This document shows positions 27,080 through 35,555 of a stretch of DNA of 64,000 nucleotides, piece after piece. The DNA lies in the NCBI RefSeq assembly GCF_000281715.2, contig NZ_CP124576.1, positions 4,127,001 through 4,191,000 of the forward strand, in the 5' to 3' direction. The notes beneath the pieces are model-generated. The model was given only the letters and a program-made list of their open reading frames with translations. It made no database searches and was not told where the DNA came from. The DNA comes from Sphingobium sp. AP49. GTDB taxonomy: Bacteria > Pseudomonadota > Alphaproteobacteria > Sphingomonadales > Sphingomonadaceae. The position numbers and the translations under genes were made by a program. How positions within the stretch are numbered: position 1 is the stretch's first letter; each line of letters starts with the position of its first letter.

Positions 27080-28009
27080 TTGCATAATCCCGGCACCCCG
27101 ACCTTCGACCAGCTCCGCATCTTCCTGACCATCGTCGACACCGGCAGTTTCGCCGCCGCGGGGCGCAAGCTCAACCGTGCCGTCTCGGTCATCAGCTATG
27201 GCATCGCCAATCTGGAGGCGCAGCTGGGCGTGATGCTGTTCGACCGGGAAGGCACCCGCAAGCCGCAGCTGACGGTCGCCGGCCGGGCGCTGCTGGCCGA
27301 AGCACGCAGCATCGCCCATGGCATGGACGGGCTGCGGGCCAAGGTGAAGGGCTTGCTCGACGGGCTGGAGGCGGAGGTCAATCTGGCCGTCGACGTGATG
27401 TTGCCGGCCGAACGGCTGGGCAAGGTGCTGCGCGCCTTCGCCAAGGAATTTCCGACGGTACAGTTGCGCCTCCATGCCGAAGCGCTGGGCGCGATCGTGG
27501 CGATGGTGCTGGACCGGGGCGCGGTGATCGGCCTGTCCGGGCCGCTGTCGGCCGGGGTCGAGGGAATCGAGAGCATGGCGGCCGGGCTAGTGCCGATGGT
27601 CCCTGTTGCTGCGCCCGACCATCCGCTCGGCCGGATGGAGGCGATCGCGCCGGGCGCCGGGCGCGATTATACCCAGTTGGTGCTGACCGACCGTTCGCGC
27701 TTTACCGAAGGCCGCGATTTCTCGGTCAGCAGCCCCAAGACCTGGCGCCTTGCCGATCTGGGTGCGAAACATGCGCTGCTGCGCGAGGGGATTGGGTGGG
27801 GCAATATGCCGCTGCCGATGATCGAGGCGGATCTGGTCGCCGGCACTTTGGTCCGGCTGGCCATGCCCGATCATCCCGGCGGCACCTATCGCTTCTCGGG
27901 CATCTGGCGCCGCGACACCCCGCCCGGCCCGGCCGCGTCCTGGCTGATCGACCAGTTCGTCGCCTTGGGCGCGGACGATCGCGAGGCGGCCGGGATGAGC
28001 GACGTCTAG
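27080..28009 (+). CDS. LysR-family transcriptional regulator
   Basis: A LysR-type regulator of 309 residues from this start. The winged helix-turn-helix is at once recognisable: FDQLRIFLTIVDTGSFAAAGRKLNRAVSVISYGIANLEAQLGV. The remaining 230 residues form the effector-binding domain. An ATG at 27041 would add 13 residues but places operator D inside the reading frame; the TTG at 27080 has AGGAA eight bases upstream and gives the normal LysR N-terminal length, so I prefer it. It is the only regulator within the 24.5-35.5 kb cluster and the natural candidate to bind the four T-N11-A type operators. Effector unknown. It converges with the DUF1275 gene by a four-base overlap. Confidence 0.88.
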   Translation: MHNPGTPTFDQLRIFLTIVDTGSFAAAGRKLNRAVSVISYGIANLEAQLGVMLFDREGTRKPQLTVAGRALLAEARSIAHGMDGLRAKVKGLLDGLEAEVNLAVDVMLPAERLGKVLRAFAKEFPTVQLRLHAEALGAIVAMVLDRGAVIGLSGPLSAGVEGIESMAAGLVPMVPVAAPDHPLGRMEAIAPGAGRDYTQLVLTDRSRFTEGRDFSVSSPKTWRLADLGAKHALLREGIGWGNMPLPMIEADLVAGTLVRLAMPDHPGGTYRFSGIWRRDTPPGPAASWLIDQFVALGADDREAAGMSDV

Positions 28010-28701
28010 GCGGGTTCGCGCGCGGCTGGATGCAGCGCGCAGGCGGCCGTACCGGCGAGGACCAGCGCACCGGCCAGAAGCAGCGGCGAAACCAGTCCGC
28101 CATGGGTGACCAGCGCCGCGCCGATGGCCGCGCCCAGGAAGATGGCGGCCACGCTGCCGATACGGCGGGCGATATTGGGATTGCTACCGCCAGCCAGACT
28201 GGAATCGGCCGCAATGCCCGTCAGGGTCAGGGTCAGCACCGTGGTGGTGAGGTCCGGCACCTTGAGCTGGCGAATGGTCGAATTGCGAAACCCCATGGCA
28301 AGGCCGGTGAGCGCGATGATCACATAGAGGCTGGTACCGGGCGATTGGGCGGGAATGTCGAAGCCGACAGCGACACCGGCGGCTATCCACAGCAGCGCCG
28401 CCTCGATCAGCGCAGCCAACATCAGCCAGCGACGCAGCGGCAGACCGGCATGCCCCTTCCCCACGCGCCCAGCGACCAGCGCGCCGATCAGGAACGCCGC
28501 AATCGCCACCAGATAGGGGGCGACGCGGAAGCCCGGCGTGCCCGCAGCGGCAAAGCCCAGAAAGACGATGTTGCCTGTCATGTTCGCCGTAAACACCTTG
28601 CCCAGGCCCAGCACGCTGATCGCGTCGACCAGGCCCGTGGTCACGGACAGGAGCAGTAGCAGCCAGGGCAATGGCGCGGTGGAGGCTTTGGTGGCGGTCA
28701 T
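28006..28701 (-). CDS. DUF1275 (YoaK-like) membrane protein
   Basis: A 231-residue integral membrane protein with six predicted helices; DUF1275 landmarks are SVTTGLVDAISVLGLGKVFTANMTGNIVFLGFAAAG and GFRNSTIRQLKVPDLTTTVLTLTLTGI. The family is uncharacterised, probably a small transporter. AAGGGA precedes the ATG at 28701. Last gene of the unit VOC - DoxX - porin - DUF1275; the stop codon overlaps the lysR stop from the other strand. Confidence 0.85.
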   Translation of the reverse strand: MTATKASTAPLPWLLLLLSVTTGLVDAISVLGLGKVFTANMTGNIVFLGFAAAGTPGFRVAPYLVAIAAFLIGALVAGRVGKGHAGLPLRRWLMLAALIEAALLWIAAGVAVGFDIPAQSPGTSLYVIIALTGLAMGFRNSTIRQLKVPDLTTTVLTLTLTGIAADSSLAGGSNPNIARRIGSVAAIFLGAAIGAALVTHGGLVSPLLLAGALVLAGTAACALHPAAREPA

Positions 28702-28735
28702 GGCACTATCCCTTGGTTCAATGTCAAAATGGCCG

Positions 28736-30094
28736 TCAGAAACGGAAATTGCTTTCAAGGCCCAGCATGGTGATCGTCTTGGCCGGGCCGGTGTCGCGGA
28801 TGAAGGCGCCCGGCGCGAAGGCGGATAAGGAGGCGGACAATTCCCATTCGGCGCTGGCCTGCCAGGCGATCGTCGCCTCGGCCTCCTTGCCGATGAAGCG
28901 CGCGTCGCTGTCGCCCGGCGCGCGGATCAGATTGCCGGGAATGTCATAGACGCCGTCCCCCGTGGAGTAGCGCCAATAGGCCATGGCAGCGAGGCTGGCG
29001 GAGACGCCCTCGCCCAGATTGCCGCTGATCCGTGGATTGACGCTGATAATGTTGGTCGGGCCAACCGGCGACAATTCGCCGAAATATTTGCCCTTGGGGA
29101 ACAGCGCATTGAAGGTGCCGAGCTGGCCGTCATCGGCTTTCTTGTCGCCACTGACGATGTTGACGCGCAGGGTCGCATCCGGCGCCAAGGGCAAAGCGGG
29201 GAATGTGCGGCCGATCTCGGTGCCCAACGTCCAGGCGGCGATACGCTGGCCATCATAGTCGCCGAACTGATAGACGCCCTCAACATTCCAGTGCCAGTCG
29301 CCCCGCACGCCATGGCTGCGCAGCCCCAGGCTGTGCCGCACTTCCCGCCCCTCGTCGCCGCCGAACCGGGCCGCACGGTTGCGATAGCCCAGATAATAGA
29401 GGTCGATCTCGGGCAGGCTCGCATAGGCCCCCCACAAGGCCTTGGTGTCGGATGTCGCATCGTCGAAACTGTGGAGGCCGGGTTGCACGGGCTTCACCGC
29501 CAGCAGACTGACCGTCGCGTTGCCAATCCGCATGTCGGCCCGTGCGCCGTCAAAGGCGAGGGGGACATTGGGACCATAGCGGGTGCCCACCAGCCGTTCG
29601 GTGCCAAGCGACAGCATCTGCCGCCCGGCACGCACGGTAACCGGTCCAAGATCCGCCTCGGCAAAGCCCTGTAGCAGATCGACGCGGCTTTGATCCACTG
29701 GCCCCGCAGAGGGCGCGACGCCGACGGCATAGGCGATCATCGGCTGGACAAAGGCGCGGACCTTGCCGACATGCAGATCGGCATAGGGCAAAGCCCGCAG
29801 CCAGAGATAGGCGTCGTCGCGCGCCTGTGCCCCACCCCAGAGATTATTGTCATAGCTTTCGACCCGGGCACGCAACTCGATGCCGGTCGACAACCAGGCA
29901 TCGTCGCCCAGGGGGATATATTTGAACGGGCCGGTCCAGTGATGGCCACGCTTCTTGGCATCGGCGAGGTCAGACCAATCCTCCTCATAGCGGGTGATGC
30001 TGAGCGTCGGTGCCTGCCACGCCTCACGCGGCTGGGCAGCGGCCGGGAATGGCAGCGCCAGCAGCGCGAGGAAAGGCAGGCCATGCTTAGGCAT
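28736..30094 (-). CDS. Alginate-export-like outer-membrane porin
   Basis: A 452-residue outer-membrane beta-barrel. Signal peptide MPKHGLPFLALLALPFPAAAQ. The mature start (RYEEDWSDLADAKKRGHHWTGPFKYIPLGDDAWLSTGIELRARVESYDN) and the following strands match the alginate_exp family (AlgE-like, 18-stranded), and the chain ends in a terminal Phe (ESNFRF). In accessory catabolic clusters these porins usually import small organic acids or aromatics rather than export alginate. The start overlaps the DoxX stop by eight bases. Confidence 0.82.
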   Translation of the reverse strand: MPKHGLPFLALLALPFPAAAQPREAWQAPTLSITRYEEDWSDLADAKKRGHHWTGPFKYIPLGDDAWLSTGIELRARVESYDNNLWGGAQARDDAYLWLRALPYADLHVGKVRAFVQPMIAYAVGVAPSAGPVDQSRVDLLQGFAEADLGPVTVRAGRQMLSLGTERLVGTRYGPNVPLAFDGARADMRIGNATVSLLAVKPVQPGLHSFDDATSDTKALWGAYASLPEIDLYYLGYRNRAARFGGDEGREVRHSLGLRSHGVRGDWHWNVEGVYQFGDYDGQRIAAWTLGTEIGRTFPALPLAPDATLRVNIVSGDKKADDGQLGTFNALFPKGKYFGELSPVGPTNIISVNPRISGNLGEGVSASLAAMAYWRYSTGDGVYDIPGNLIRAPGDSDARFIGKEAEATIAWQASAEWELSASLSAFAPGAFIRDTGPAKTITMLGLESNFRF

Positions 30095-30509
30095 CTGCGG
30101 CGCGCCGGTTAGCGATCATGGCGACCGCGATGAAACCGCCAATCAGGCCGATATGCTCGAAAAAGGCGTTGGTCGCCATGAAGCGGTCCTGCCCGGCCGG
30201 CATCGCCCAGAAGGCATTGGCGGTAAAAGCCGCCAGCAGGGTGAAGACGCCCAGCATCCCTGCTCCCAGCCAGACCAGGCGGCCGGTCAGGATCAGCACG
30301 GGGCCGACCAGTTCAAGGCCGATCGTCAACGCCGCCCACAGCGCTGGCGGGCTCATGCCGAAATGCGCCTGCTCGGCGACGGCACCCTGCCAGTCGGTCA
30401 GCTTGACGATACCGCCCAGCAGATAGGCACTGGTCAGCGCCAGCCGGGCGATGAACCAGGTCGGCCGCCAGTCCAGGATGGCGGCCACGAAACGGGGGGT
30501 GAACGCCAT
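30087..30509 (-). CDS. DoxX family membrane protein
   Basis: A 140-residue four-helix membrane protein of the DoxX/DoxD type (LALTSAYLLGGIVKLTDW, FGMSPPALWAALTIGLELVGPVLILTGR, helix three FTLLAAFTANAFW, helix four IGLIGGFIAVAMI). DoxX proteins associate with quinone- or thiosulfate-linked redox enzymes in some organisms. The ATG at 30509 has GGGGAG eight bases upstream; a GTG at 30518 that overlaps the preceding stop (GTGA) is an alternative start. Confidence 0.85.
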   Translation of the reverse strand: MAFTPRFVAAILDWRPTWFIARLALTSAYLLGGIVKLTDWQGAVAEQAHFGMSPPALWAALTIGLELVGPVLILTGRLVWLGAGMLGVFTLLAAFTANAFWAMPAGQDRFMATNAFFEHIGLIGGFIAVAMIANRRAADA

Positions 30510-30514
30510 GTCCT

Positions 30515-31414
30515 TCACTCCCCAGCGACACTGTGAACTTCGGCGATATAGCCGCCGGGGAAGCGGACAATCGCGGCCTGGCGATCACCTTCTGCATGGG
30601 CCGGGACCAGCGTCTCGACGCCCGCCGCCTTAGCCTTGTCCAGCGTGACGGACAGGTTGGACACTGCATAGCCGGTCATATCACGGCCATAGGGCCAGGG
30701 CAGTTGCCCGTCCGACACGATGACGCTCATCTTGCCATAGCCCGACGTCAACCGAATGCGGCGATACGTCTTGCCCGGCTGGCCGATTTCCGCGCCGGGT
30801 GCTGCCTTGTCATCCGACGTCACCTTGGCATGGGCAAAGCCCGTCCACTGCTTGACGAACAGGTCGGCCGCATCAGCGGTCAGGTAGATGCGGTTTTCCG
30901 GCACGGTCGCCAGCGCCGGATAGCTGGGCTTGGTAGTATGCCAATAAAGCTGCATGTTCACGCCGCCGGCCCATTGCACCACGACGTCACGGCCGATCGG
31001 ATCGGGGAAGCTCGTGATCAGGCGGGTTGCCCCATGCTTGACTGCGGACGCGACCGCACCGTCCATGTCGCTGACAAGATAGCCGGTCCGCTCCGCACCG
31101 AAGGGATAGGGAATGGGCGTCAGGAAACCGAAAACGGAAATGGTGCCGGCCGGCGTCAGTGCGAGCTGCGACTTGGTCTTGCTGGCGGTGGGCGTAACCT
31201 GAAACGCGCCCTGCTTGCTGGTGGTGCCGCCGAATGTGGCGGTGAAGCTGGCAACGAAGCGATCGAAATCCTCCGGCGCCACATAGACATGGGTGGTGTC
31301 ATATTGCGGGCCGACGGAATAGTCGGCGGTCACGGGTGCGGTGGGTTTTGCAGGCGCGACGGCAGGGCTGATGGCGACCAGGGCAGTCGCCACCATCAGG
31401 GTGAAACGCTTCAT
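30515..31414 (-). CDS. Exported VOC/glyoxalase-like protein
   Basis: A 299-residue protein with a signal peptide (MKRFTLMVATALVAISPAVAPA) and two vicinal-oxygen-chelate-like halves: THVYVAPEDFDRFVASFTATFGG to GAERTGYLVSDMDGAVASAVKHGATRL, and YLTADAADLFVKQWTGF to TGYAVSNLSVTLDKAKAAGVETLVPAHAEG. VOC enzymes include glyoxalases, extradiol dioxygenases and antibiotic-resistance proteins; a periplasmic one is uncommon. Reaction unknown. It is the first gene after operator copy C (105 bases), leading DoxX, porin and DUF1275. Confidence 0.78.
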   Translation of the reverse strand: MKRFTLMVATALVAISPAVAPAKPTAPVTADYSVGPQYDTTHVYVAPEDFDRFVASFTATFGGTTSKQGAFQVTPTASKTKSQLALTPAGTISVFGFLTPIPYPFGAERTGYLVSDMDGAVASAVKHGATRLITSFPDPIGRDVVVQWAGGVNMQLYWHTTKPSYPALATVPENRIYLTADAADLFVKQWTGFAHAKVTSDDKAAPGAEIGQPGKTYRRIRLTSGYGKMSVIVSDGQLPWPYGRDMTGYAVSNLSVTLDKAKAAGVETLVPAHAEGDRQAAIVRFPGGYIAEVHSVAGE

Positions 31415-31501
31415 GTCTGTTGCTCCGGTTGGAGAGGGCGAACCCTCTCGATCGATGTGGCAGAACCTGTTTAGGCAGAGGTCTAAAGACTAACGATCCG
31501 A

Positions 31502-31534
31502 ATAATATAGACGATTATGTTCGATATTATAGAA
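31502..31534 (-). promoter_or_regulatory. LysR-type operator, copy C
   Basis: ATAATAT (31502-31508), ten bases, GTTC (31519-31522), nine bases, GAA (31532-31534). The GTTC is 105 bases before the VOC start codon. The whole element lies in a strongly A+T-rich gap, just after the stop of the amidohydrolase from the preceding unit. Confidence 0.7.
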
Positions 31535-31543
31535 TGAACTGCG

Positions 31544-33469
31544 TCACACCGCCCAGCAGCCGCAGCCCAGCGTTCCCCAGAAGCTCTGCACATCGGCAGC
31601 GGGAACATTGGCGCCCAGCGCTGCGGCATGGTCATGGCCATGCACGCCACAGGCAGAGTGACAACCGCAGGCCGAAGCCAGCTTCTTCGCAGTTTCGTCC
31701 CGGCGGTAATAGCCGCCAAAGGTTGCGACCGGCGACCAGTCCGGCATCGCCTTGGGCGCGACCGGCGCCAGCGCGCCATAATCGCCCTCGCCATAGACGA
31801 TCTTGCCACCCAGCATGGTCAGCACCGAACGGAGATGCGCGATCTCATCCTCCGGCACCGAGAAATAATCGTCCGACAGCAAGGCAAGATCGGCCAGTTG
31901 CCCGGCCTTGATCTGGCCCTTCTTGCCGACCTCGTTCGAGAACCAGGTGTTCTGCTCGGTCCACAGGCGCAGCGCGGTCTCGCGATCCAGGCGGTTGCGA
32001 ACCGGATAGAGGGCCAACCCGCCGACCGTCTTCGACGTGACCAGCCAGCTGAGCGACACCCAGGGATTATAGCTCGCCACCCGGGTCGCATCCGTGCCGG
32101 CGCCCACCGGCAGGCCTGCCGCCATCATCCGCTTGATCGGCGGGGTGGCCTCAGCGGCCTTAGCGCCATAACGTTCGACGAAATATTCGCCCTGGAAGGC
32201 CATGCGATGCTGCACGGCGATACCGCCGCCCAGCGCCGCGATCCGGTCGATATTGCGCTCGCTGATCGTCTCGGCATGGTCGAAGAACCAGTTGAGGCCC
32301 TGCAGCGGGATATCGCGATTGACCTTCTCGAACACATCCAGGGCGCGGCCGATCGTCTGGTCGTAGGTCGCGTGCATGCGCCAGGGCCAGCGCCGTTCGG
32401 CAAGCAGGCGGATGACCGGCTCCAGATCGCCCTCCATCTGCGGCGGCATGTCGGGGCGGGCGACACGGAAATCCTCGAAGTCGGCCGCCGAATAGACCAG
32501 CATCTCGCCCGCGCCATTGTGGCGATAGCTATCATCGCCATCGCCCGGCTTGATCTTGGTCGACCAGGTGGCGAAGTCCTTCAGTTCTTCCTTCGGCTTC
32601 TGGGTAAAGAGATTATAGGCGATGCGCAGCGTCAGTTCGCCATCCTTGTGCAACTTGTCGATGACCTCATAATCGTCGGGATAATTTTGCGACCCGCCGC
32701 CCGCGTCGATCACGCTGGTAACGCCCAGGGAATTCAGCTCGCGCATGAAATGCTTCGTGCTGTTCACCTGATATTCCGGCGGTAGCTTCGGCCCCTTGGC
32801 AAGGGTCGCATAGAGGATCGTCGCATTAGGCTGAGCCAGCAGCAGGCCGGTCGGGTTGCCCTGCGCATCGCGGACGATCTCGCCACCCGGCGGATTGGGC
32901 GTATCCTTGGTATAGCCCACTGCCCGCAGCGCGGCGGCGTTCAGCAGGGCGCGGTCGTATAGGTGCAGGATGAAGACCGGAGTCTCGGGCGCGACGGCAT
33001 TGATCTCCTCGATCGTGGGCAGGCGCTTCTCGGCAAACTGATGTTCAGTAAAGCCGCCCACGACGCGCACCCATTGCGGCGGCGGCGTATTTTCGGCCTG
33101 GCGCTTCAGCATCGCCATCGCCTCAGCCAGGCTCGGCACGCCTTCCCAGCGCAGTTCCATATTATAGTTGAGGCCACCCCGGATGACATGGATATGGCTG
33201 TCGATGAGGCCCGGGATCAGGCGACGCCCCTTGGCATCGATAACGATCGCGTCGGCGCCGGCGGCGGCGCGGACCTCACCCTCTGTCCCGACCGCCAGAA
33301 ACTTGCCATCGCGGATCGCGACCGTGTCGGCGACCGGATTTTCCCGATCCAGCGTCGTGACCTTGGCATTGGTGATGAGGATATCCTTGCGGGTCATGGC
33401 GAAGCTTTCGGTGGCGGTGAGAAGAGCGGTGGTGGCAGCGCTGGCGAGCGCCTGGCGACGGGTGATCAT
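31544..33469 (-). CDS. Tat-exported YtcJ-like amidohydrolase with Cys/His-rich tail
   Basis: A 641-residue amidohydrolase. Twin-arginine leader MITRRQALASAATTALL. Metal-dependent hydrolase motifs: LIPGLIDSHIHVIRGG (HxH), FDHAETISERN and GAGTDATRVASYNPW (final Asp). Overall order matches YtcJ/AepA-type exoenzymes that hydrolyse N-formyl or amide bonds. The C-terminal 40 residues are unusual: ACGCHSACGVHGHDH followed by a linker and GTLGCGCWAV, six Cys and four His that look like an added metal-binding tail. The ATG overlaps the XapX stop by four bases (ATGA). Last gene of the unit that starts with the isochorismatase. Confidence 0.87.
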   Translation of the reverse strand: MITRRQALASAATTALLTATESFAMTRKDILITNAKVTTLDRENPVADTVAIRDGKFLAVGTEGEVRAAAGADAIVIDAKGRRLIPGLIDSHIHVIRGGLNYNMELRWEGVPSLAEAMAMLKRQAENTPPPQWVRVVGGFTEHQFAEKRLPTIEEINAVAPETPVFILHLYDRALLNAAALRAVGYTKDTPNPPGGEIVRDAQGNPTGLLLAQPNATILYATLAKGPKLPPEYQVNSTKHFMRELNSLGVTSVIDAGGGSQNYPDDYEVIDKLHKDGELTLRIAYNLFTQKPKEELKDFATWSTKIKPGDGDDSYRHNGAGEMLVYSAADFEDFRVARPDMPPQMEGDLEPVIRLLAERRWPWRMHATYDQTIGRALDVFEKVNRDIPLQGLNWFFDHAETISERNIDRIAALGGGIAVQHRMAFQGEYFVERYGAKAAEATPPIKRMMAAGLPVGAGTDATRVASYNPWVSLSWLVTSKTVGGLALYPVRNRLDRETALRLWTEQNTWFSNEVGKKGQIKAGQLADLALLSDDYFSVPEDEIAHLRSVLTMLGGKIVYGEGDYGALAPVAPKAMPDWSPVATFGGYYRRDETAKKLASACGCHSACGVHGHDHAAALGANVPAADVQSFWGTLGCGCWAV

Positions 33470-33714
33470 GCGTCCTGCTTCCGGTTTGTCGGCAATTGCC
33501 CAAGGATGTGATGGGCGCAGTCGGTGGTGACGAAGGCGGTCAGTTCCGTGCGATCAAGCAGCCGCTTGGCGACCGGGACGATCTGCTCCCCGACCAGTAT
33601 CCCGGCCAGCCCGATCAGGGCGATGACCGGCGGAGCGGGAGAACGGACGCCAAGCAGGCTGTAGACGATGCCGACCAGCAGCCCGGCGCCCAGCGAGAGA
33701 AGATAGGCTTTCAT
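33466..33714 (-). CDS. XapX domain protein
   Basis: An 82-residue protein with the XapX (DUF1427) core MKAYLLSLGAGLLVGIVYSLLGVRSPAPPVIALIGLAGILVGEQIVP, which forms two membrane helices, followed by a short soluble tail with Cys-Ala-His-His. The family has no established function; it is found in many proteobacterial accessory operons next to hydrolases and amidohydrolases, as here. Coupled to the downstream amidohydrolase by ATGA. Confidence 0.85.
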   Translation of the reverse strand: MKAYLLSLGAGLLVGIVYSLLGVRSPAPPVIALIGLAGILVGEQIVPVAKRLLDRTELTAFVTTDCAHHILGQLPTNRKQDA

Positions 33715-33737
33715 GGGTCCGTTCTCCCCGGTTTCGA

Positions 33738-34577
33738 TCAGGCCTGGATGAAGGCGAGGATGTCGGCGTTCAGCACGTCGGCATTCACCGTCAGCATGCC
33801 ATGCGAATAGCCCTCATAGATTTTGAGCGTCGCGTTCGGCAGGATTTCGGCCTGCAACACACCGGCATTCTTGTAGGGGACGACCTGGTCGTCATCGCCA
33901 TGCAGAACCAGGGTCGGCACGGTGATTGCCGTGAGATCATCGGTCTGATCGGTTTCGGAGAAAGCCTTGATCCCCTCAGAATGAGCAAGCGCGCTGCCCA
34001 TCATGCCCTGGCGCCACCAATTTTCGATGACGGCAGGCTTCACGTCAGCACCGTCGCGGTTGAAGCCATAGAAGGGGCCAGCCGCGACGTCATGGAAGAA
34101 TTGCGCACGGTTGGCGGCCAAGCCGGCACGCAAACCGTCAAACACTTCGATCGGCAAGCCGCCCGGATAGCGATCGGTCTTCAGCATGATCGGCGGGACG
34201 GCGCTGACCAGCACTGCCTTGGCGACGCGCCCCTGCGGCAGGCCATGGCGGGCGACATAGGCCGCGACCTCGCCGCCGCCCGTCGAATGGCCGATATGGA
34301 TGGCATTGCGCAGGTCGAGATGTTCGGCGACGGCGGCTGCGTCGGCGGCATAATGATCCATGTCATGACCGAAATCGACCTGGGCGGAACGGCCATGACC
34401 GCGGCGGTCATGGGCAATGACGCGATAGCCCTTCGACAGGAAGAACAGCATCTGCGCGTCCCAGTCGTCCGCCGACAGCGGCCAGCCATGGTGGAACATG
34501 ATCGGCTGGGCATCCTTGCTGCCCCAATCCTTGTAGAAGATCTGGACGCCGTCCTTGGTGGTGACGAAATTGGTCAT
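33738..34577 (-). CDS. Alpha/beta hydrolase, non-heme chloroperoxidase-like
   Basis: A 279-residue soluble alpha/beta hydrolase. Nucleophile elbow GHSTGGGEVA (catalytic Ser near residue 99), oxyanion segment FHHGWPLSADDWD, acid in LHGDDDQVVPY and catalytic His in GYSHGMLT. The AHDRRGHGRS and elbow sequence are those of cofactor-free haloperoxidases/aryl esterases, whose physiological role is ester or lactone hydrolysis and perhydrolysis. GAAAGGA precedes the ATG. It follows the isochorismatase gene by about 100 bases that contain a stem-loop. Confidence 0.92.
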   Translation of the reverse strand: MTNFVTTKDGVQIFYKDWGSKDAQPIMFHHGWPLSADDWDAQMLFFLSKGYRVIAHDRRGHGRSAQVDFGHDMDHYAADAAAVAEHLDLRNAIHIGHSTGGGEVAAYVARHGLPQGRVAKAVLVSAVPPIMLKTDRYPGGLPIEVFDGLRAGLAANRAQFFHDVAAGPFYGFNRDGADVKPAVIENWWRQGMMGSALAHSEGIKAFSETDQTDDLTAITVPTLVLHGDDDQVVPYKNAGVLQAEILPNATLKIYEGYSHGMLTVNADVLNADILAFIQA

Positions 34578-34634
34578 GGGAATATCCTTTCACGGGGCGG
34601 GAGAAAAAGAAGAAGAGAAAGACAGGTGAGGGAA

Positions 34635-34666
34635 GCGGCCGGGTCGGGAGATGTCGGCCCGGCCGC
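34635..34666 (-). terminator. Stem-loop between isochorismatase and hydrolase genes
   Basis: GCGGCCGGG (34635-34643) pairs with CCCGGCCGC (34658-34666), 13 bases after the isochorismatase stop. On the minus strand it is followed by a long pyrimidine tract (34596-34632), so it may terminate or attenuate part of the transcripts inside the operon. Confidence 0.5.
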
Positions 34667-34679
34667 AGAATGGCGGGGC

Positions 34680-35339
34680 TTAGTGGCCGCCTTCCGATGC
34701 GCCGAACATGGTCTTGGCGTAGGTGATGCCCAAGCCATAGGCGCCGCCCCATTTGCGGGCGATACCGGTGGTCATGTCGTAGGTTTCGGTACGTGCCCAG
34801 TCGCGCTGAAGTTCCAGCAGATATTGCAGCGAGGTGATCGGACGGGCGCCCGCCTGGATCATGCGCTCGACGGCGCGTTCATGGGCTTCCTCGCTGATAT
34901 CACCGCTGGCATCGGTGATGACATAGGCCTCGAACCCCTGTTCGATGGCCGACAGGACCGGACCGACGATGCAGACGCTGGTCCACAGACCGGCGAACAC
35001 CAGACGTTCCTTGCCGATGCGGTTCACTTCCTCGATCACCGCAGCATCTTCCCAGGTGTTCATCGAGGTGCGATCGAGCATCGGCTGGTTGTTGAAGGCT
35101 TCGGTGATCTCGCTGAACATCGGGCCGGAAAAGCTCTTTTCAGCGACGGTGGTGAGGATGGTGGGGACATTGAAGCCGGCGGCGGCGTTGGAAACCAGCG
35201 CGGCATTGTTGCGCAGCAATTCAGGCGCGATCGACTTGGTGGCAAAAGCCATCTGCGACTGGAAATCGATGAGGACCAGGGCGTGGTTGCTGGGATTCAG
35301 CAGGGCCTTGGCAGGGGTCGGGGTGGCGGTGATCGACAT
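34680..35339 (-). CDS. Isochorismatase-family (YcaC-like) hydrolase
   Basis: A 219-residue cysteine hydrolase of the isochorismatase superfamily. The catalytic triad is visible: Asp in LVLIDFQSQM, Lys in VAEKSFSG and Cys in AGLWTSVCIVG. It resembles YcaC-type hydrolases of unknown substrate (amide or ester bonds). The ATG at 35339 has AGGAGGAG upstream; the extension to 35408 is unsupported. First gene after operator copy B; leads hydrolase, XapX and amidohydrolase. Confidence 0.9.
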   Translation of the reverse strand: MSITATPTPAKALLNPSNHALVLIDFQSQMAFATKSIAPELLRNNAALVSNAAAGFNVPTILTTVAEKSFSGPMFSEITEAFNNQPMLDRTSMNTWEDAAVIEEVNRIGKERLVFAGLWTSVCIVGPVLSAIEQGFEAYVITDASGDISEEAHERAVERMIQAGARPITSLQYLLELQRDWARTETYDMTTGIARKWGGAYGLGITYAKTMFGASEGGH

Positions 35340-35425
35340 GGGTAACTCCTCCTGAAACTCTGTGGCGCCCGGTGCGTCTGGGCTGAAAACAGGTCTATGG
35401 CGAAGCATCTTTGCGAAACAGGCGT

Positions 35426-35458
35426 ATAAATTCGGCTATATCGTTCTATATTTCTGAA
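35426..35458 (-). promoter_or_regulatory. LysR-type operator, copy B
   Basis: ATAAATT (35426-35432), ten bases, GTTC (35443-35446), nine bases, GAA (35456-35458). The GTTC is 104 bases before the isochorismatase start codon. It also lies about 100 bases before the divergent AcvB/VirJ-like gene, so an effect on that gene is possible. Confidence 0.7.
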
Positions 35459-35555
35459 AAGCATATCTATGCGGGAATCACTGCCCTCTTGTGCAGGACG
35501 CATGGCCCGCGATAGCGATATCAGGAAGATGTCAGCCATCAAGCGAGGAGAAATC

